This document shows, piece after piece, positions 40,422-47,490 of a stretch of DNA of 64,000 bases. The notes beneath the pieces are model-generated. The model did not search any database, was not told the origin of the DNA, and worked only from the letters and a program-made list of their open reading frames with translations. The DNA comes from a virus, in IMG/VR virus record IMGVR_UViG_3300032770_000012, positions 1 through 64,000 of that record; one strand, 5' to 3'. Both the position numbers and the translations under genes were made by a program. Each line of letters opens with the position of its first letter. Positions within the stretch are counted from its first letter, which is position 1.

Positions 40422-40829
40422 ATGGCGATCACCCACAAATATACGTTGATCTGCGATGACGTGCGGCAAGAGAACAACGGCAAGCTTATTGTTATTGGAC
40501 TTTATCTACCGGACATCGCAGCTTTTCAAATCCCGGTATTGCTTCCTTCGCTAACGTTCATCCAGGCACTGGAGTCAGACCGTCCAGGCCAATGGACGTT
40601 CCGTATGAAGTTGACACATCTAGAGTCGGGTCATCAGGTTGCTGAAGCAATGGGAGCAATCAATGTTGCGCAGCCCGGTCTTGCCGTCAGCGTGGTTAAG
40701 TTCGGCAATGTGACGTTTGATCGCCTAGGTACCTACAATATGACGCTGACAATTGAGGAGCACCGAGAGCCGATACTGGTATCGTTCAACGTTATCCTCG
40801 CCCCTCAGCCACAGCAGCCAAAGCCCTAG
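40422..40829 (+). CDS. DUF6941-like protein, passenger gene
   Basis: 135 aa. KYTLICDDVRQENNGKLIVI at the N-terminus and IPVLLPSLTFIQALE in the first half follow the pattern of the DUF6941-type bacterial proteins; the remainder is beta-rich. A clear ribosome site (AAGGAG, seven bases before the ATG) is present. The function of the family is not known to me. First of the passenger genes and host-like rather than phage-like. Confidence 0.65.
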   Translation: MAITHKYTLICDDVRQENNGKLIVIGLYLPDIAAFQIPVLLPSLTFIQALESDRPGQWTFRMKLTHLESGHQVAEAMGAINVAQPGLAVSVVKFGNVTFDRLGTYNMTLTIEEHREPILVSFNVILAPQPQQPKP

Positions 40830-41179
40830 CTAAAACATGGAACTTTTGGATTGGCCCCAACAGAGGTTGTACCCGATGATGTATAGCTGTGGCCGCCGTT
40901 GGACGCCACAAGATCCAGGATCTGCACTGGGTTGGGTTCTGCGTGTTTCTTGCTCAGAAAGGACAGATTCGTTTTTAAAACATCGCATGAGATCTTGCCC
41001 TGCTCTGCATATAGAAACTGCCACTCGATTTGGTGAGCTAGAGTCTCTGCCTCTTCATCGTTCGATTGGTGGACATCGCGGAGGATCAAGGCGAACCAGT
41101 GGCGGAACGCTTCTGGTGTATCGTCTCCAGCAACGTACCGCGTCAACCGTTCCCTTATTTCATTCGTGAGCATCGCCAT
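40826..41179 (-). CDS. hypothetical protein, passenger gene
   Basis: 117 aa from the ATG at 41179 with GGAGG seven bases upstream. Helical with RERLTRYVAGDDTPEAFRHW and VHQSNDEEAETLAHQIEW; resembles small bacterial proteins of unknown function. It overlaps by four bases the end of the DUF6941-like gene and its start codon is shared, on the opposite strand, with the next plus-strand gene (CCATGG). Confidence 0.55.
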   Translation of the reverse strand: MAMLTNEIRERLTRYVAGDDTPEAFRHWFALILRDVHQSNDEEAETLAHQIEWQFLYAEQGKISCDVLKTNLSFLSKKHAEPNPVQILDLVASNGGHSYTSSGTTSVGANPKVPCFS

Positions 41180-41483
41180 GGCTAGACCTCCAGACAAGGT
41201 TCAAAGTTTATCAAAGACGGAGATGGAGCACAAGTTCTCAGAAGCGAACGCCTTCCTGGGAAACTGCAAACCACTACCAATCAGGTTCTCTCCTAATCGT
41301 ATTGTAGTGCATAAGCGGGAACGAGGATTTAGGTACGTTCGCCTAGATGATCCTAGTGAAACCACTGTCGCTATTGTTTACTTTTACGTAGGCCCTGACG
41401 GAGAAGAGCAAAGAAGCGTCCGCTTGCTCGTGATCGATGATATTACGTACACGCTCGAAGCCATAGAACTGCCGCGCGAATAG
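41178..41483 (+). CDS. hypothetical protein, passenger gene
   Basis: 101 aa beginning MARPPDKVQSLSKTEMEHKF at 41178, within CCATGG. Beta-rich C-terminal half (RSVRLLVIDDITYTLEAIEL). Ribosome site weak. The start codon pairs head-to-head with that of the minus-strand neighbour, so transcription of both from one small region is unlikely without interference. Confidence 0.5.
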   Translation: MARPPDKVQSLSKTEMEHKFSEANAFLGNCKPLPIRFSPNRIVVHKRERGFRYVRLDDPSETTVAIVYFYVGPDGEEQRSVRLLVIDDITYTLEAIELPRE

Positions 41484-41501
41484 CGTTACCATGGAAATCG
41501 G

Positions 41502-41666
41502 ATGAAACCAGCCCTTCCGCCTATTCAAGTCCCCGGCTCCACGCCCTTCCAGAAGATGGACAACTTATTCCGTGCCGTGATCTCGGTTCCTAAGACCGAG
41601 ATCGACCGGCGCGAAAAGGAGTGGAAGCGACGGCGCAGCAAGAAACGGAAGGCAGCGAAACTATAG
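41502..41666 (+). CDS. small basic protein, passenger gene
   Basis: 54 aa, MKPALPPIQVPGSTPFQKMD then a Lys/Arg-rich C-terminus (REKEWKRRRSKKRKAAK). The 'PGSTPxxxMDNxFR' start and basic tail recur in small bacterial proteins of unknown function. Frame too short for usual gene calling. No strong ribosome site. Confidence 0.55.
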   Translation: MKPALPPIQVPGSTPFQKMDNLFRAVISVPKTEIDRREKEWKRRRSKKRKAAKL

Positions 41667-41673
41667 CAGCCTT

Positions 41674-41850
41674 ATGGACGAGCACCAGAGGACAATGTGG
41701 AAGCGGCGTAGCATATTATCCGAGCTTACCTCGTTCGTACTCTACTGTTGCGCCCTGGTCCTGTTTTTCATGCTCATCGCAGGGGCTGCAAAGGATTGGC
41801 GCGCTGGTCTGCAAAAACTCCATAACGGGGCCGCCTTTGGCTCCAAATAA
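41674..41850 (+). CDS. small membrane protein, passenger gene
   Basis: 58 aa with basic start (MDEHQRTMWKRRSILSEL) and one membrane helix (SFVLYCCALVLFFMLIAGAA, about residues 20-39). No ribosome site seen. Last passenger gene before the right inverted repeat. Confidence 0.4.
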   Translation: MDEHQRTMWKRRSILSELTSFVLYCCALVLFFMLIAGAAKDWRAGLQKLHNGAAFGSK

Positions 41851-41880
41851 CTAGCCACAACCAAATAGCTAGCCACAACC
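41851..41880. repeat. two 12-bp direct repeats
   Basis: CTAGCCACAACC at 41851-41862 and 41869-41880, 18-base period, in the tail of the element after its last passenger gene. Meaning unknown. Confidence 0.4.
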
Positions 41881-41913
41881 CGGCCTGTCACGCCGATCCC
41901 AGAGTAAGGCCGG

Positions 41914-42189
41914 TCACATGGATTTGTCAACGTAGTTATTGCCCAAATTAGAACAAATCGCGGCTGATAATTTCCAGAGGCCCCACACGATAAGAACCGC
42001 GCCGCAAGCCAGCCCCGCTGGGGTCATGACATTTCCGAAAAGCCACATGATTATAGCGGTCTTGTCGCTATAAGAAAACCTGGCGCTCCACCATACTCTA
42101 TCGGGGACCTTGATCACAACCAGCGACGCCAATCCTGCCATGAGCACGACGAACACTGTTGCCGTGCAAACCGTTTTACGCAGACTCAT
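41914..42189 (-). CDS. membrane protein with IS-altered C-terminus
   Basis: 91 aa, two membrane helices (about residues 8-27 and 57-75: VFVVLMAGLASLVVIKV; LACGAVLIVWGLWKLSA). Its final nine codons (GNNYVDKSM) lie within the right inverted repeat of the IS element. Without the insertion the frame would continue CSNLRGGPGKAGE and overlap the next gene. The neighbour at 42186 ends with the same GKAGE. Truncated or modified rather than lost. Confidence 0.7.
   Translation of the reverse strand: MSLRKTVCTATVFVVLMAGLASLVVIKVPDRVWWSARFSYSDKTAIIMWLFGNVMTPAGLACGAVLIVWGLWKLSAAICSNLGNNYVDKSM
41919..41944 (-). repeat. right terminal inverted repeat
   Basis: On the minus strand GGGCAATAACTACGTTGACA then AAATCCA. 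It supplies the last codons of the interrupted minus-strand gene. Confidence 0.7.
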
Positions 42190-42440
42190 TCCCCCGCCTT
42201 TCCCGGCTCAGCCATTGGTAATTTCTTTTGCCCCGCTGCTTCGCGTTCTTTCCGCTGATGACGCGCTAGTCTCCGGTTCATTTCCTCGCGGTAGGGACAC
42301 TCGAAATCGCAATCCTCAGAACCGGCCATCGAGCATGCCCCGGTCTGATCGGCTCCGCAGTCGAAGTCCCATTCCTCTTCCCAATCGCCCTCATCGTACT
42401 CGTCGTCATCAAAATACTCTTCCGGCATCGGCTCAGCCAT
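42186..42440 (-). CDS. acidic Cys-containing protein, 84 aa
   Basis: MAEPMPEEYFDDDEYDEGDW then Cys residues (FDCGADQTGACSMAGSEDCD) and a basic-to-polar end (GKAGE). Six or so Cys among many Asp/Glu suggest a metal-binding small protein. Ends in the same GKAGE/ATGA linkage as its downstream neighbour. Function unknown. Confidence 0.6.
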   Translation of the reverse strand: MAEPMPEEYFDDDEYDEGDWEEEWDFDCGADQTGACSMAGSEDCDFECPYREEMNRRLARHQRKEREAAGQKKLPMAEPGKAGE

Positions 42441-43197
42441 TGGAGACCTCCAGTTGGGGCGTCTTGGGTATGGCGCCGAGCCTTACTAACTTTGCTCGCT
42501 CCCATTTGTGTCGTGGGCATCTAGTGCCACTCCAGCGACCGTTCGCTTTGTTTAGAACTTTTATAGCCAACTCCGTGCATCCAGGCTCGCAACAAATAAT
42601 CGCGTTAGTACGTTTTCGTAATGGCTCATTGTTCTCGATCAAAATCTCTCTTACGCGGGAGAGATTGCATCCCAAGGCTGCGGCCACTTTTTGTAGTGAT
42701 AAATTTCTTCGGTAGAGTTCAATAACGAGATCTTGATCGATAGTCCTGATTGATTCAGCGAAACAGTCCTTTGAACAAAATCGAACCCGTTTTGATCTGA
42801 CACTATTAGCCAACACGAATTGTCGTCCGCACTGTTGGCAAATTTTGGTCCACGCATCTGTCCCGCTAAGAGCCTTTTGCATGGCCGTGTCCACCCTGGC
42901 GAGAGCGCGGTTATAATCTTCAAGCGAGAGACCCAATTTACTTTGAATCTTCGCATCGGCACGAAACTCGACAAGTTTCATTCTGGCGATGGCGCGCTCG
43001 TTACCGTGTAGGTGGGCTTTTGAGAATAATGCGAACAATCGCTGCCTGCGTGGCGCATCGGCGTTTCGTTTTACAGCATGTCGCTTTGTGTCGAGCGCCC
43101 TTTTAGACCTATAGAGGTCAGGGTTTTGAGCCCGTCTTCGCCGGGCCCCTTCAGCCGCCTTTTGTCTGGCAATGACAGGATCTTTATAGGGCACCAC
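42433..43197 (-). CDS. zinc-finger/HTH DNA-binding protein
   Basis: 254 aa; start at GTG 43197 (or 43194), as the longer frame overlaps the neighbour. Contains CQQCGRQF and FCSKDCF zinc-finger Cys pairs, an HTH-like stretch (QDLVIELYRRNLSLQKVAAA), and CCEPGCTEL at the C-terminus. It resembles phage HNH-type or homing-associated proteins without a clear HNH core. DNA binding is inferred. Confidence 0.55.
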   Translation of the reverse strand: MVPYKDPVIARQKAAEGARRRRAQNPDLYRSKRALDTKRHAVKRNADAPRRQRLFALFSKAHLHGNERAIARMKLVEFRADAKIQSKLGLSLEDYNRALARVDTAMQKALSGTDAWTKICQQCGRQFVLANSVRSKRVRFCSKDCFAESIRTIDQDLVIELYRRNLSLQKVAAALGCNLSRVREILIENNEPLRKRTNAIICCEPGCTELAIKVLNKANGRWSGTRCPRHKWERAKLVRLGAIPKTPQLEVSNG

Positions 43198-44074
43198 GCG
43201 CCTCCATGGCAGCCACTTCTTGTGCATACAGCGCCCGTAACAAAGCGCCCCCAAAATCTGTGGTGTCGGCGATAGATTCGCGGAGCAACTCCCCGTCCTC
43301 AAATTTTGGTTTGTCAATAGAGATCGGGCCCCATTTAGATTTGAATAAGCGGTAGAAACTGCGAATCCCGGCACCGCGCGCTCTCTCAAGGTCTTCGGTC
43401 GTTATGATTCCTCCAACTAACGCAAGGCACAGATCTTGGCACACATCGCAGCGCACGTCGTAAGGAAGTGACTTAGGCACGAAGTCATTTACCGCCTTGA
43501 TAATCGGGTCGTCCGTGTTTCCGAACGGCCAGACTTCTGATAGCGGCTTCCACTCCCATTTCGATCTACCCCGTGGAATATATACGGATCTCCGCTGTCC
43601 GGCAAGCACTCCAGAGAAATGGGATCTTACAAAGGCTTGGCGAGCAGGGCTGTTTTTATATCGTTCCGCGCACCATCCTTTGTGGCCAGAAGGTTGGCCG
43701 CATCCACACAGCGGATTCATGCCAGCAGCTCTGAGTTCGCGCATATATTTCTGCGCCGTTCCTTTTGCTACACCCGCCATCTCAGATGCTTTTCGTATAC
43801 TGTGCCCGTCGGTCAGAGCCTGAATCAAGGTTCTTTGTTTTTCGCTTTCAATGACCCGTCCAGTGCGCCCATCGGCGCGCGGTTCAGTCAGGATGCGGCG
43901 ATGGGCAGCGCATCTATATCTCTGCCTGCCGTCGCGACTAAAGCCGAAGCGGAGTGCCTCTATTTTGCAGATCGGACAGATCACTTGCGCTCTCGAACCT
44001 CCATCGAAACCTATAATCAAATTTTCTCGAACAACTCCCGCGAAACCCCATTGCTTTGGATCTCGATCCCCCAA
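43184..44074 (-). CDS. zinc-ribbon/HTH protein
   Basis: 296 aa with a C4 zinc ribbon (VICPICKIEALRFGFSRDGR and RYRCAAH), an HTH (IRKASEMAGVAKGTAQKYM about 92-110) and a second Cys/His cluster (CGCGQPSGHKGWC). The N-terminus resembles InsA-type transposase or recombinase DNA-binding modules but no catalytic domain is seen. The start is uncertain: 44074 is TTG; an ATG at 44097 with AAAGGGG upstream reads another frame. Confidence 0.5.
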   Translation of the reverse strand: MGDRDPKQWGFAGVVRENLIIGFDGGSRAQVICPICKIEALRFGFSRDGRQRYRCAAHRRILTEPRADGRTGRVIESEKQRTLIQALTDGHSIRKASEMAGVAKGTAQKYMRELRAAGMNPLCGCGQPSGHKGWCAERYKNSPARQAFVRSHFSGVLAGQRRSVYIPRGRSKWEWKPLSEVWPFGNTDDPIIKAVNDFVPKSLPYDVRCDVCQDLCLALVGGIITTEDLERARGAGIRSFYRLFKSKWGPISIDKPKFEDGELLRESIADTTDFGGALLRALYAQEVAAMEARGAL

Positions 44075-44234
44075 CTTTCTCGAACTTCCAAATTCATAAC
44101 CCCTTTGTTTCCGTCTCCGATCCTTGTAAGTGGTAGACTACAATTGATCCGACAGTCAATTGATTATCCGCCTATCCTGTTGATATAACATCACTTCCTT
44201 CTGAAAATCCCCGAGGTTATTACGAGAAATCCGT

Positions 44235-44477
44235 TCATGCTGGATAGTTCCTTAGCTCTGCCGCATCTTCAGCAAGGTTCAACTTTCGAGCGCTCGCGAC
44301 CATAGCTCCGTCCCAGACGCCCTGTAGGTAAGCCGATGCAGACAGATTGGTCAAATCCACTGTCCCTAGCGATGCGAGATTTGCGGCAAACTTCACGAAG
44401 GGCTCCATGCGCCGCACAGCAAAAGCGTAGTGCTCGTGCGGAACTTCGATACGCTCAATGGGTAATCTCTGTTTCAT
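44235..44477 (-). CDS. hypothetical protein, 80 aa
   Basis: ATG at 44477 (MKQRLPIERIEVPHEHYAFA), mixed helical and polar. Overlaps the next upstream gene by 23 bases. Not recognised. Confidence 0.5.
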   Translation of the reverse strand: MKQRLPIERIEVPHEHYAFAVRRMEPFVKFAANLASLGTVDLTNLSASAYLQGVWDGAMVASARKLNLAEDAAELRNYPA

Positions 44478-44676
44478 TTTTTTCGATCCGCGAGGCGGCC
44501 TCATGCAATGTCGTGAACGTATGATCCTGTCCCGGTCTGTAGTGCCCGGCCCATCGCTCCGCCCGTAAACAGAACCTGCCGTCCTCGATGTAGAAGCATG
44601 GCGGTCCACCGTTTTGACGAACCTGCTCCCAATCGGCAACCGCGCACGCCTCTAGAAACTCCTCTCTCTTGCTCAC
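44455..44676 (-). CDS. small hypothetical protein, 73 aa
   Basis: GTG start at 44676 with GGAGGGG ten bases upstream; (M)SKREEFLEACAVADWEQVR. Contains CFYIEDGRFCLRAERW. Polar protein, not recognised. Its start overlaps the stop of the interrupted DUF551-like gene. Confidence 0.5.
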   Translation of the reverse strand: MSKREEFLEACAVADWEQVRQNGGPPCFYIEDGRFCLRAERWAGHYRPGQDHTFTTLHEAASRIEKNETEITH

Positions 44677-44864
44677 TGCTTCACCCCTCCCGGCTCGTCG
44701 GCCCAGTGCGTAGGCTCGTAATACACGTACATGCTCTTGTCTGGAAAGAACCAGAGCCGACCGAACCGCACGAGCGGCTGGACGTTTCGCTCTCCATGCT
44801 AATCGTGAATCTTGGTGAGCACCTCGACATTCTCGGGCGCGGTGGCAATTGGTTGCCAGTTCAT
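44673..44864 (-). pseudogene. DUF551-like gene with an in-frame amber codon
   Basis: MNWQPIATAPENVEVLTKIH D, then TAG (44801-44799), then HGERNVQPLVRFGRLWFF and a C-terminus ending HWADEPGGVKQ. Both halves are in one frame and together resemble DUF551 proteins (WQPIxTAP...HW...EPP). The two flanking overlaps (ATGA and GTGA) are intact. Other genes here end in TAG, so wholesale recoding is unlikely. Either a point-mutated pseudogene, or the codon is read through by a suppressor; sequence alone cannot decide. Confidence 0.6.
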
Positions 44865-45373
44865 TGGGCGTTTTGCTCCCTGAGCCATCGCTGCCAAGCT
44901 GCATCGCCCGGCTTTGCGCCTTCCGGTGGACCGCCAGGGCCCTTGGCCGGAGCGCGCTTCTTAACCGCAGGCGGATTCTCCACCGGGACCATGTTGCGCA
45001 CCCGTGGCGGACTCACGGAGCGCTCAATGTTCTCGGCTATACCGGCCTGAATGCGCTCGATCTCAGGAGTTGGATCGGGCGGAAGCGCCTCTGGATTCGG
45101 ATTCGCTTTCCTCGATCGCCTGTGCGGCGCTGGATCGTCATGACTACCCTCGGCAGCGCCCAAAAGAGCCCTGGGACTTCCCGTAGCCAACGCGAGAGGC
45201 TCTACAAACTCCGCCGTTAGAACCTCAGTCTTTGTAGCCAGCGAATCAAGCGCATCCTCCACTGCCACCCGGCACCAATCCGATATCGTCCGCCGCCCTC
45301 TACGCGCAGCCGCATTGATCCGCCCGTATACCTCAGGCTCTACCATGATCTTAATCTGGTTCGTTCTGGGCAT
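44861..45373 (-). CDS. ribbon-helix-helix-like DNA-binding protein
   Basis: 170 aa from the ATG at 45373. N-terminal MPRTNQIKIMVEPEVYGRIN followed by RRTISDWCRVAVEDALDS fits a ribbon-helix-helix (beta-strand, helix, helix). The rest is Pro/Ala-rich and charged. It is the first gene after its own promoter region, whose GTTAC-type repeats may be its operator. A candidate regulator of the leftward operon. Assignment by pattern. Confidence 0.55.
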   Translation of the reverse strand: MPRTNQIKIMVEPEVYGRINAAARRGRRTISDWCRVAVEDALDSLATKTEVLTAEFVEPLALATGSPRALLGAAEGSHDDPAPHRRSRKANPNPEALPPDPTPEIERIQAGIAENIERSVSPPRVRNMVPVENPPAVKKRAPAKGPGGPPEGAKPGDAAWQRWLREQNAQ

Positions 45374-45413
45374 GATTGTTACCTTTAGTACCGATTGGTT
45401 ACTAGCTGTGACT

Positions 45414-45442
45414 AGTATGGACCGATCGGGACAGAGTGTCAA
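45414..45442 (-). promoter_or_regulatory. promoter for the leftward operon
   Basis: Minus strand TTGACA (45442-45437), 17-base spacer, CATACT (45419-45414), about 40 bases upstream of the RHH-like gene. Confidence 0.6.
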
Positions 45443-45637
45443 TATTTGTTACTTATTTTTTGTTGGGGGTGGGAGGTTAGGCCGCGCCGGGCGCGGCCAT
45501 GGGTGGGCCCTAAACCTCTGTGCCTCTGTCTGGCTACCGGAGAATCGCCCGAGCGCTCGCGAAACGTAACAAAAAGGGTTCCAGATTGAGGATAAGTAAG
45601 TCACCTGTTATCAACGAAAGAATCGTGTCGATGGCTA

Positions 45638-45666
45638 TTAACAATATGGTCCCTTTGTGTTACACT
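45638..45666 (+). promoter_or_regulatory. serine recombinase promoter
   Basis: TTAACA (45638-45643), 17-base spacer, TACACT (45661-45666), then a 26-base leader with AAAGGGG before the ATG at 45692. Confidence 0.55.
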
Positions 45667-45691
45667 GGCGAGCGAAAGGGGACAAACGACT

Positions 45692-46315
45692 ATGAAAGTC
45701 GCCATATATGCCCGCGTGTCCAGGGACGATAAGGACAAGGACGGGAAACAAGTACAACATCTTGAGAATCAATTACTTGCACTGAGGGAGTTCTGTCTAA
45801 TGCGGGATTGGACCATCGTACACGAGTACACTGATATGGTCTCCGGAAAGTCCGGCGAGCGAGAGCAGCTAAAGGCAATGCTTACAGCGGCATCGCGGCA
45901 TAGGTTCAATGCTCTGCTGGTCTGGTCTCTTGATCGCCTGACACGCGAGGGAATTGGTCCAACGTTCGATTACATCAGGCGATTACAGGACTACGGTGTA
46001 GACTTTATCTCATACAAAGAAGAGCACTTCCGTACTACTGGCGCAACCGGAAAGCTAATGCTAGCCATCGCTGCGTGGATTGCAGAGCAGGAGCGTCAGC
46101 GTCTTTCCGAGCGTACTAAGGCGGGTCTTGAAAGGGTCCGGCGGGCAGGTACAGTCCTAGGTCGTCCGCGATCCGTGGATATCGTCAAGGATGGAGCGTT
46201 GATACGTTCTCGCCGGGCGGGTGGTGATAGTATCTCATCTATTGCCAATGAATTAGGGGTATCTGGAATGACTATCAGGCGATACTTGGGGGGTTCCAGG
46301 TCGGTCTCAGACTAG
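45692..46315 (+). CDS. small serine recombinase (resolvase/invertase family)
   Basis: 207 aa. Catalytic Ser about residue 10 in IYARVSRDD, LENQLLALREFC about 27, RLTREGIGPTFDYI about 82-95, the E-helix-containing KLMLAIAAWIAEQERQRLSE, and a C-terminal HTH (SISSIANELGVSGMTIRRYL). Length fits resolvases and DNA invertases. It recombines short crossover sites by a covalent Ser-DNA intermediate. Could resolve concatemers or invert a segment; no inverted sites were found around it. Confidence 0.85.
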   Translation: MKVAIYARVSRDDKDKDGKQVQHLENQLLALREFCLMRDWTIVHEYTDMVSGKSGEREQLKAMLTAASRHRFNALLVWSLDRLTREGIGPTFDYIRRLQDYGVDFISYKEEHFRTTGATGKLMLAIAAWIAEQERQRLSERTKAGLERVRRAGTVLGRPRSVDIVKDGALIRSRRAGGDSISSIANELGVSGMTIRRYLGGSRSVSD

Positions 46316-46382
46316 TTCTTCTCTCTGATCGTCTTAGTATGCTCTCTACGGTGTTGATTATAGGCGTAATATAGTCTTGCTA

Positions 46383-46427
46383 GGATGCAAGAAAAACCTT
46401 GCAAACATCGGGATACTTGTTTACACT
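46383..46427 (+). promoter_or_regulatory. early promoter with GGATGCAAG box
   Basis: GGATGCAAG (46383-46391), TTGCAA (46399-46404), 17 bases, TACACT (46422-46427). The same arrangement recurs at 49612-49656. Confidence 0.5.
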
Positions 46428-46448
46428 TATCTCTAGGAGACGGCTTCA

Positions 46449-46841
46449 ATGAGTTCAATCGATCTGGAAACCTTTGGGCAAGCTTACATCGGATGTGCTT
46501 TGTGGGCATCCACTACCGAAAACGGCGAACCGCTGGACAGTGAACATGATTCAGGCGATATCGCGCCAGAAACCAAAGCTCAAATGCTGGCTGACTGTGC
46601 CGACTTTCAAACCGCTAATACTGAACTACTTAGCCAGTGGTATGAGCAGTGCGGCGAATCAACAGAACGCGCTGGACATGACTTCTGGCTGACCCGCAAC
46701 CGCCATGGCGCTGGCTTCTGGGACCGATGGGCCAGCGGTACGCCCCAGGCTAAGATCGGCCAGCAATTGACCGATGCCGCACACGCCTACGGCTCCTATG
46801 ATCTCTACATCGGAGACGATGGACTGATATACGGCCAGTAG
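46449..46841 (+). CDS. conserved phage early protein
   Basis: 130 aa, polar, with AGHDFWLTRNRHGAGFWDRW (about residues 75-94) and TDAAHAYGSYDLY (about 107-119), a signature I associate with small phage proteins of unknown function. Ribosome site AGGAGACG upstream. First gene of the early plus-strand group. Confidence 0.65.
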   Translation: MSSIDLETFGQAYIGCALWASTTENGEPLDSEHDSGDIAPETKAQMLADCADFQTANTELLSQWYEQCGESTERAGHDFWLTRNRHGAGFWDRWASGTPQAKIGQQLTDAAHAYGSYDLYIGDDGLIYGQ

Positions 46842-46850
46842 CTCGCGTCC

Positions 46851-46874
46851 GCAGGGATTCTTACAAGTCCCTGC
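46851..46874 (+). other. intergenic stem-loop 1
   Basis: GCAGGGA (46851-46857) pairs with TCCCTGC (46868-46874), ten-base loop, between two early genes. One of a series that precedes GGAGACGA ribosome sites. Confidence 0.5.
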
Positions 46875-46909
46875 CATGAGAGCTATTTAGCCTCAATTAA
46901 GGAGACGAA

Positions 46910-47419
46910 ATGACACTTTCAGAACTTCCAGCCGGTTTGACCGCAAGCCATACCAGTATGGCGATTATCGCGCGTACTAAAGATGCCATATTTGTACGCC
47001 TTCCCGAGTTCTTGCAGCGCTCCTGCGATGGTTGCTCATGCGACTATTGCAAGGCCCATCCGGATAAAACGCCTGCGTGGGATACCTTAGTCGTTCCTAT
47101 TCGCTGCGATCCGCGCAAGGCCGACTTCACCTATACCGTGCATATGCCGGACCCGCAAACCTTTAAGGCTTACATGGCCAGCAAGAAGGCCGCTAAAACC
47201 GTTACCGATTCCGACGCTCCAACTGGGAAGGCCACTGCGTTCACCGCTCATGATGCCGATGGGAAAGCTTACCGCTGGACATTCTGGCGCGACGGTGATT
47301 ACTGGATGTTGCGCGATTACACCGGCTATCTTCGCACGTTGGAGCATACCTGGATCGACTCAGTACCGCGAATCAAGTCTATCCTTGAAGGCCACGGAAT
47401 GACCGCTGATATCAGCTAG
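46910..47419 (+). CDS. hypothetical early protein, 169 aa
   Basis: N-terminal half with CDGCSCDYCKAHPD, a Cys/His cluster that may bind metal, and a C-terminal half with YRWTFWRDGDYWMLRDYTGY. Preceded by AAGGAGACGA next to the ATG. Not recognised. Confidence 0.55.
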   Translation: MTLSELPAGLTASHTSMAIIARTKDAIFVRLPEFLQRSCDGCSCDYCKAHPDKTPAWDTLVVPIRCDPRKADFTYTVHMPDPQTFKAYMASKKAAKTVTDSDAPTGKATAFTAHDADGKAYRWTFWRDGDYWMLRDYTGYLRTLEHTWIDSVPRIKSILEGHGMTADIS

Positions 47420-47433
47420 GTGAGTGACGCGCG

Positions 47434-47460
47434 CTAACCCACGCTACAGCGCAGGGTTAG
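47434..47460 (+). other. intergenic stem-loop 2
   Basis: CTAACCC (47434-47440) pairs with GGGTTAG (47454-47460), 13-base loop, upstream of the gene at 47491. Confidence 0.5.
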
Positions 47461-47490
47461 TGGGATTCATTCCCAGAAAGAGGCAACACA

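Larger units (their letters stand above)
39135..41944 (+). mobile_element. IS1595-family element with passenger genes (2810 bp)
   Basis: Bounded by imperfect inverted repeats beginning GGGCAATAA at both ends (23 of 26 positions identical) and flanked by AAATTA direct repeats. Contents: transposase (39183-40160), a Rho-independent terminator, then passenger genes at 40422, 40826 (minus), 41178, 41502 and 41674. It is inserted between two translationally coupled minus-strand phage genes. Removing it with one AAATTA joins the gene at 42189 in frame to a C-terminus ending GKAGE with a TGA overlapping the ATG at 39101, which strongly supports the boundaries. Confidence 0.75.
45374..45691. promoter_or_regulatory. 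318-bp divergent control region
   Basis: No gene. It holds the minus promoter (45414-45442), the recombinase promoter (45638-45666), repeated GTTAC motifs near 45378, 45398 and 45448, and a perfect palindrome GGCCGCGCCGGGCGCGGCC (45480-45498) without a U-run. Confidence 0.5.

Noticed and set aside
40575-40600. GTCCAGGCCAATGGAC as another palindrome copy
   Set aside because: The arms are separated by eight bases and are only four long; it does not fit the family.
39127-41952. Eight-base target duplication as usual for IS1595
   Set aside because: Only six bases (AAATTA) are identical at the two ends when the inverted repeats are aligned.
44799-44801. Genome-wide use of TAG as a sense codon
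   Set aside because: Several good genes end in TAG, including those at 47419 and 48060, so only this one gene is affected.
45480-45498. Perfect palindrome GGCCGCGCCGGGCGCGGCC as a terminator
   Set aside because: No U-run follows on either strand and the loop would be a single base. Left only as a possible site.
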